Of a DNA stretch of 12,493 nucleotides, positions 8,125 through 12,493 are shown piece after piece. How positions within the stretch are numbered: the first letter of the stretch is position 1; each line of letters opens with the position of its first letter. Origin of the DNA: Phytomonas francai (lineage: Eukaryota; Euglenozoa; Kinetoplastea; Trypanosomatida; Trypanosomatidae); assembly GCA_001766655.1 (NCBI GenBank), contig MJCC01000024.1, forward strand, positions 171,682 through 184,174. Direction: 5' to 3'. Made by a program: the position numbers and the translations under genes. The notes beneath the pieces were generated by a model. That model was not told the origin of the DNA. It saw only the letters and a program-made list of their open reading frames with translations, and searched no databases.

Positions 8125-8979
8125 ATGTTTCCCTGGACAGAAGTCATTTCGGGCCGTCAGATCCAACAGTTCATGAACGAGCAGGCGGACCTTGTCGCCT
8201 ATCTCGTCATTGGCTACCTCGGGATGATACGCTACGGGCCTGGGCTCGCGCTCCGCTTTCTTGGCGAGGTGCCCCCGCCAACGATCAGCTCAACGGGGAG
8301 AAAAATCCCCGCGCGGCCGCCGAAATGGCTGCAGAGGTGCATGGCGGTGTGGAACTTTCTGCTGGCATCCTTCTCGATTTTGGGGGCGATGGTGATGGTG
8401 CCCGGGCTCGTGCGGGCGGTTTTCCGCTACGGCCTCCGAGATACCGTCTGCTCCGACCACGATGAGCTGACCTACACCTCGCCGGTGGGGCTCTGGACGG
8501 GGGTCTTCGTGCTTAGCAAGATCCCGGAGCTCGTGGATACGGTCTGGTTGATTCTTGAAAAGCGAAAGATACCGTCCTTTTTGCACTGGTTCCACCACGC
8601 CTCGGTGCTGCTCTTCTCTTGGTTTAGCTACTCTGTGGGGAATTCAACGATGAGCTTGTTCGCCTGCATGAACATCTTCGTCCACTCCATTATGTATAGC
8701 TACTTCTTTATTTGCTCGATGGGCTGGAAGAAGTTGGTCCAACGCTTCTCGAAGTTTATCACGATGCTTCAGATCCTCCAGATGGTCATCGGCTCCGCGC
8801 TGACATTTTATTCCTATTACGTAAATAGATCCGCATACAGCGCGGGTATTGACGAGCTTGATAAGCTGCCCTGCGCGGTCAACAAGTCCACGGCGCGCTT
8901 TGGGTGTATTATGTACCTCAGCTATCTTTACCTTTTCTGCAATATGTACGTGCAGTCTTATATAAAAAAGAGGGAATAA
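8125..8979 (+). CDS. ELO: ELO-family fatty acid elongase (3-ketoacyl-CoA synthase), paralogue 3
   Basis: This 284-aa polytopic protein carries KIPELVDT (132-139), HWFHH (154-158), HSIMYSYFF (187-195, with Phe for the second Tyr of the usual YxYY) and TMLQILQ (213-219). It is expected to be an ER condensing enzyme of fatty-acyl elongation. Hydrophobic segments lie near 22-41, 72-95, 121-135, 150-170, 176-200, 208-232 and 257-279. The C-terminus KKRE fits a KKxx ER-retrieval signal and follows the last helix almost directly, so the cytosolic tail is very short. A Pro-rich loop (49-67, containing EVPPPT) precedes the second segment and is absent from the other copies. The first ATG after the proposed acceptor is at 8125. 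GC content is intermediate between the 3163 and 5271 genes, with a mix of GC- and AT-ending codons. It is less similar to the first two paralogues than they are to each other; its substrate is unknown. Confidence 0.95.
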   Translation: MFPWTEVISGRQIQQFMNEQADLVAYLVIGYLGMIRYGPGLALRFLGEVPPPTISSTGRKIPARPPKWLQRCMAVWNFLLASFSILGAMVMVPGLVRAVFRYGLRDTVCSDHDELTYTSPVGLWTGVFVLSKIPELVDTVWLILEKRKIPSFLHWFHHASVLLFSWFSYSVGNSTMSLFACMNIFVHSIMYSYFFICSMGWKKLVQRFSKFITMLQILQMVIGSALTFYSYYVNRSAYSAGIDELDKLPCAVNKSTARFGCIMYLSYLYLFCNMYVQSYIKKRE

Positions 8980-10000
8980 TAAACGATATCGAACAGAGTG
9001 GGAAGCGCTGAGGTGGAAAAGGCGTGCATGACTATTATAATTGTTTTAACTTCCGCGGTGAGAATTAACGAAAGGGGGGGGAAGCTTTTAAAAGGGCAAG
9101 TTTGTCAAATTAGGTTGCGTATTTAATATACCTTTGAAAAGTAAGAAAATGGGGGACAGTGAAGTGGAGAAAATTGCAGACTTCATGCACGCGCGCTAAA
9201 ATTTAAAAAGTCAAACACGATTTAAGAAGTATTCACTTATATTTTGAACTATAGTACTGTTTCCATCGAACATGAGGCTGTGATTGTGTGTTTAGTGAAC
9301 TCCATGGTTTGGTTTCCGTTCTCCAGTACTATTTCTTCGAAATAAAATTATATTGTATCTAAAAGCTTTAGTAATATATTTTTAAAAAAATGCTAAAGCT
9401 AATGTACACATGATTACTTACTAACGTATTGAAACGTGGAAATGGACTCATGAATGTAAGAGTTACAACGATATACATTATCATTGTAACTTTAGCTGTA
9501 TAACTAAAAAATGGTGTATTTTGGTTTTAATTTTAAATTGGTGATTGGTAACCCATTGAATTCATTTATCAAAGGCAAGCACTGAGCCAATAGGAAAAGA
9601 GAAGTAACTACATGCTACCCTGAACAACAACATAGAATTCCTTACTTGTTTTTATTTCTCAAGGGTTACCGTCTCTGTCATTTTTATTAAACTATTTAAA
9701 GGGGAAGGATAAGTAGAAAGTAAAGTAATCTTCACTGTTTTAACCAATAAATCGCCGGCTCTTTATTTTGGTGAATTCAAACATTGATAAATTAGAAAGC
9801 TTTGATATGTCTAAAGGAAAAAGACATAAAAGGGCTTCGAAAAGCTGATAGGAAAGGTCATGTTTGCACTGCTCTTCACTAAGACCTTCTCTAAGCTTTG
9901 GTGCTACTACTTTTTTTGATGCGCAGGATATGCTTTTCCTGATAGGCTGAAACCAACTTTGCAGTAGAATCGATGTGCATATTTGATTCTTTCCTCATAA
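8980..10000. other. AT-rich spacer after the third elongase
   Basis: It contains G8 (9074-9081), an 8-bp inverted repeat around a 20-base AT loop (9364-9400) and a longer hairpin (9461-9491). I find no gene, and this is the only spacer downstream of an elongase that lacks the 14-mer ATAAAAGGAATAGA. Confidence 0.6.
9461..9491. repeat. Inverted repeat, 12 of 13 positions paired
   Basis: AGTTACAACGATA (9461-9473) pairs with TATCATTGTAACT (9479-9491), with one C/A mismatch and a five-base loop TACAT. It lies mid-spacer and could be a hairpin in a long 3' UTR or a small RNA. Confidence 0.65.
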
Positions 10001-10014
10001 CTCTTTTCCTTCAG
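10001..10014 (+). promoter_or_regulatory. Candidate trans-splice acceptor for the elongase at 10202
   Basis: CTCTTTTCCTTCAG is a strong pyrimidine-AG acceptor, preceded by more pyrimidines (9986-9996). The following 187 bases contain no ATG before 10202, which supports that start. The end of this leader (about 10155-10200) is purine-rich with GAA/AAG repeats. Confidence 0.45.
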
Positions 10015-10201
10015 TAAACGCACTAAAAGTCTTTCATTTCTAACTAATACCCATCGAAAGCAACCAAACACATTTTAAATCATAGATTTTGTTTGCTAAA
10101 GTTGAATCTATAAGTTATTTTTGTTGCCAAATAAGATCGAGAATATACACACTTTAAGAAGAAGAAGAAGAAAAATAACAGGAAGAAGGACCGAAACAAA
10201 G

Positions 10202-11074
10202 ATGGGGATCGTGGAGTACATGGATCGTTACGGGGAGACGAGCTACGACGGCTACGCGGTGCGGAACTGGCTCATCCAGAACGCGGACGTCGCGATGTTC
10301 ACCAGCGGGCTCTACCTCGCGCTCACCTTCAAGGGCGCAGAGCTGCTCGGGCGCGTGGGGAAGACCGGGTCGGCGGGGAAGCCGGCCTGGCTGCGGGGGC
10401 TGTGGACGCTGTGGAACCTGCTCCTCTCCGTCTTCTCGCTCTACGGGACGACGCGGGTGACGCCGGGGCTGCTCCGCCACGTCCGGGACCGCGGGCTCCG
10501 CCACGCCCTCTGCACCCTCGACGAGAACGACTTCTACCGCGGCACGACCGGCATGGCGATCGGGCTCTTCGCGCTCTCGAAGGGGCCGGAGTTCATCGAC
10601 AGCGTCCTCATCCTCCTCTCCGGCAAGCGCGCGCTCTCCTTCCAGCAGTGGTTCCACCACGTCACGACGTTCCTCTTCACCTGGCACGCCTACGCGGTCG
10701 GGAGCAGCGCGCTCCAGTTCGCGGCCTCCATGAACTACACCGTGCACGCCATCATGTACTTCTACTTTGCCCTCGCGGAGGCCGGATATAAGAGCCTCGT
10801 GAAGCCCTTCGCCGTGTACATCACCCTTCTGCAGATCCTCCAGATGGCGCTCGGGACGATCCTGACCCTCCTCCTCCTCACCTACAAACTGCAGGACTAC
10901 TCCAGCGACCGCGCCGAGCGCGGGCCGGGGTCGTGTTCGGGCACAACATGGAGCGATTTGCGGCTTCACCTATTTATAGTTATTGTAAATCTAATTATGT
11001 TTATGAATCTCTTTATTAAGTCATATTTTCATAATCCCAAAACGAAACCGTCGCTATCTGAAAAGACTAAATGA
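10202..11074 (+). CDS. ELO: ELO-family fatty acid elongase with QxxHH box, paralogue 4
   Basis: This 290-aa elongase starts at the ATG at 10202. The frame is open back to 10121 but only through a TTG and a purine-rich leader encoding an unlikely Arg-rich N-terminus. Motifs: KGPEFIDS (127-134, Ser for the usual Thr), QWFHH (149-153, Gln for the first His of HxxHH), HAIMYFYFA (182-190) and TLLQILQ (208-214). The last two His of the box and His182 are kept, so it is probably active. As I recall, the Isochrysis C18-delta-9 elongase IgASE1 also has Gln here, which hints at a polyunsaturated or otherwise different substrate. Hydrophobic segments lie near 29-46, 66-82, 115-127, 146-168, 170-194, 202-228 and 254-274. 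The tail ends EKTK, with no full dilysine signal. Codons are strongly GC-biased up to about residue 249, then abruptly AT-rich to the stop. It has no close pair among the other three copies. Confidence 0.94.
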   Translation: MGIVEYMDRYGETSYDGYAVRNWLIQNADVAMFTSGLYLALTFKGAELLGRVGKTGSAGKPAWLRGLWTLWNLLLSVFSLYGTTRVTPGLLRHVRDRGLRHALCTLDENDFYRGTTGMAIGLFALSKGPEFIDSVLILLSGKRALSFQQWFHHVTTFLFTWHAYAVGSSALQFAASMNYTVHAIMYFYFALAEAGYKSLVKPFAVYITLLQILQMALGTILTLLLLTYKLQDYSSDRAERGPGSCSGTTWSDLRLHLFIVIVNLIMFMNLFIKSYFHNPKTKPSLSEKTK

Positions 11075-11959
11075 AAGAAAATTCACAAAGGCTTTAGTAA
11101 ATAGAGGAACGAAATGTGTAGATACGTTTGCTGTAACTTTGAACACAGACACACAGGCACACACACACACATATATAAATCTACATATATAGTTATCAAG
11201 TCTTTTTGAGAAAGAAATATTGCCCCATCTATATTCCTAACAATACATTACACAAATAAAAGGAATAGAACTATATTTACTATATTTTCTCCTTTTTTTT
11301 TTTAATGCATCCTTACCTGTATATACGTTGCAGATTTAAAGTTTCCAATATTTTTAAGTGCCTTTCTTTAAATTTTGATGTGGTCTATTCAGGTAATATA
11401 AATATAGATAGTTTTGTAGCGTCTCTGTGCGGTTTCGTTTTGAGAATTAATTAAACCGGGTGAAGTAATTTTAATGGAAATATATTACCTAAGATTTGAT
11501 GAAAAACTACTCACGAAGTAAATTTTATAATAAAAGAAGAAAAATATTATAAGTATAGTTAGGATACTTCTCCTTATCATTTCTTACATGCGTGATCAAA
11601 GCAAGCTCATATATTAAGAAGTAAATGGTATTTCCCCTTTTTGATCTCTTGAAAGGATATAATATCATTCAGATTCTTATAAGACCATTACTTTTTCTAT
11701 AAAAAAAAAGTTTTTGCTAATACACTCTACCACGCACCTTTACGTATGCAATAATAATGCACAGTATAAAACTAGAAGCATATATTTACCATCCACTGAA
11801 TGCTTCCTAAGAAATAAAATAAATCTGATTAATTAAATATTCGGGAAAAAAAGAATGGTGATTTTATGATCCTATAAAATAAAGTGTATGTCTTGCATTA
11901 TTCAATTACGACCCAGAGAAAATTTATCATGCAAAGAAATGTATACGCGATACTCGGAG
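11075..11959. other. AT-rich spacer after the fourth elongase
   Basis: Presumed 3' UTR and intergenic DNA, with an interrupted CA/TA microsatellite (about 11143-11190), motif copy 3 (11256-11269) and many A/T runs. No coding signal is visible on either strand. Confidence 0.6.
11256..11269 (+). repeat. Motif ATAAAAGGAATAGA, copy 3 of 3
   Basis: Exact match to the copies at 4734 and 6434, about 180 bases after the stop of the fourth elongase. Here and at 6434 the motif is also preceded by a similar CACAA-type flank. Confidence 0.55.
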
Positions 11960-12240
11960 AGTTCTAAATTCCCCGGCACCATCGTTCTCTTACTCACCTG
12001 AGAATACAGGGCTGTACCCTTCGTGTTAAGGTTGGAGGTGTGTGTCTTTGTATTCTGTCCCCTCCCCCTTGTGTTGTCACGCGCTGCACAGGGTGGGCCT
12101 TCACCGGAGGATCCCACCCGTACTCCTGCTTTGCAAGTATAATTTCTTTTGGGGTATAGAGTATCAGCAAATGAACACTCCGAATGTGCGCCAAAATGCG
12201 GTAACAAGCGTAGGGTATCTTGTTGTAATTAGGGTCTGAA
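11960..12240. other. GC-enriched island of unknown nature with a strong hairpin
   Basis: This stretch is clearly richer in G and C than the DNA on both sides, without a convincing open frame: the frames on either strand start at non-ATG codons and match nothing I know. It contains a C-rich pyrimidine tract (12055-12070), an AG at 12089-12090 and the hairpin at 12091-12119. Possible readings are a structured non-coding RNA, a 5' UTR or splice region for a gene beyond the right edge, or a decayed gene. Confidence 0.4.
12091..12119. repeat. GC-rich hairpin
   Basis: GGGTGGG (12091-12097) pairs perfectly with CCCACCC (12113-12119). The stem continues inward with CCT (12098-12100) to AGG (12108-12110), after a two-base AT bulge, then a T-G and a C-G pair around a three-base loop. 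This is the strongest local secondary structure I found in the spacers. It is not a tRNA. Confidence 0.65.
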
Positions 12241-12482
12241 CGTTTCGCTATTCCAGAAATTAATTTTAAAAGACTATCTGCAAATAAAAAAGATGATTAG
12301 CCAGTTCTCTTCCTTTTCACTGATTGTACAGCCAAGTGTGTTGCATAATTGGGTTGTCAGGCTTTACATACATGTGTACACTCTATGAGGAAAAATGTCG
12401 AAATATGAAACCATAATGAATCATTTATTTTTTAGTGACACGATCCCCTGTATTGACATGAAAAAGGACGATATAATGGAAT

Positions 12483-12493
12483 GGGGGGGGGGG
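12483..12493. repeat. G11 run at the right edge
   Basis: The window ends inside a run of at least eleven G. The break may be a contig end caused by the homopolymer. Confidence 0.85.

Noticed and set aside
7883..8176. 97-codon ATG frame overlapping the start of the third elongase
   Set aside because: It reads through the T9-G14 homopolymers and ends in the wrong frame of a clear elongase; composition is not coding.
9415..9445. Resemblance to a spliced-leader sequence (TTACTAACGTATTGAAAC)
   Set aside because: Only a few bases match the start of the trypanosomatid spliced leader, and there is no following donor, Sm-site or repeat array.
10121..10201. N-terminal extension of the fourth elongase by 27 residues
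   Set aside because: The extension begins at TTG and encodes an Arg-rich stretch from a purine-rich leader; the ATG at 10202 gives a family-like N-terminus.
11902..12207. 101-codon - strand frame in the GC-enriched island
   Set aside because: It starts at TTG, overlaps a second - strand frame of similar quality, and shows no recognisable domain or codon bias.
1..12493. tRNA, rRNA, CRISPR arrays, transposons and introns
   Set aside because: I found no T-arm-like sequence with a matching acceptor stem, no spaced direct repeats, no transposase or reverse-transcriptase frame, and the elongase frames are uninterrupted.

Overview
This looks like nuclear DNA of a unicellular eukaryote, most likely a kinetoplastid or related euglenozoan. 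All supported genes lie on the + strand. None needs an intron. Pyrimidine-rich tracts followed by AG lie upstream of the intact genes, as expected for polycistronic transcription with trans-splicing. A head-to-tail cluster of ELOVL6-like fatty-acid elongases is also typical of trypanosomatids, where such enzymes make fatty acids in place of a cytosolic type I synthase. Genus and species cannot be fixed from the sequence. By eye, most coding DNA is very GC-rich with strong G/C at third positions, while the spacers are AT-rich, so gene borders appear as sharp composition steps.

Layout: 1-2259 is the 3' part of a long, low-complexity, acidic/basic, probably nuclear protein of unknown function; its start lies off the left edge. 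A 0.9-kb AT-rich spacer follows. Then come four complete ELO-family elongases: 3163-4047 (294 aa), 5271-6230 (319 aa), 8125-8979 (284 aa) and 10202-11074 (290 aa). Spacers of 1.2, 1.9 and 1.2 kb separate them, and a 1.4-kb tail runs to the right edge, which ends in a G run. The spacers contain microsatellites, G/C homopolymer tracts, palindromes, a 14-base motif present three times, and one GC-enriched island with a strong hairpin (about 11960-12240), but no convincing further gene.

How the genes work together: each elongase would condense malonyl-CoA with an acyl-CoA in the ER membrane, the first and chain-length-determining step of the elongation cycle. The four copies are well diverged and probably differ in acyl-chain preference, as the T. 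brucei ELO enzymes do. Genes at 5271 and 8125 end in a KKxx ER-retrieval signal; the other two do not. The gene at 10202 has Gln for the first His of the HxxHH box, and its last 41 codons switch abruptly to AT-rich usage. The gene at 3163 is AT-richer than its neighbours throughout. No clearly new system is visible. The most interesting points are this functional and compositional divergence within the array, the homopolymer tracts, and the structured island after the last gene.
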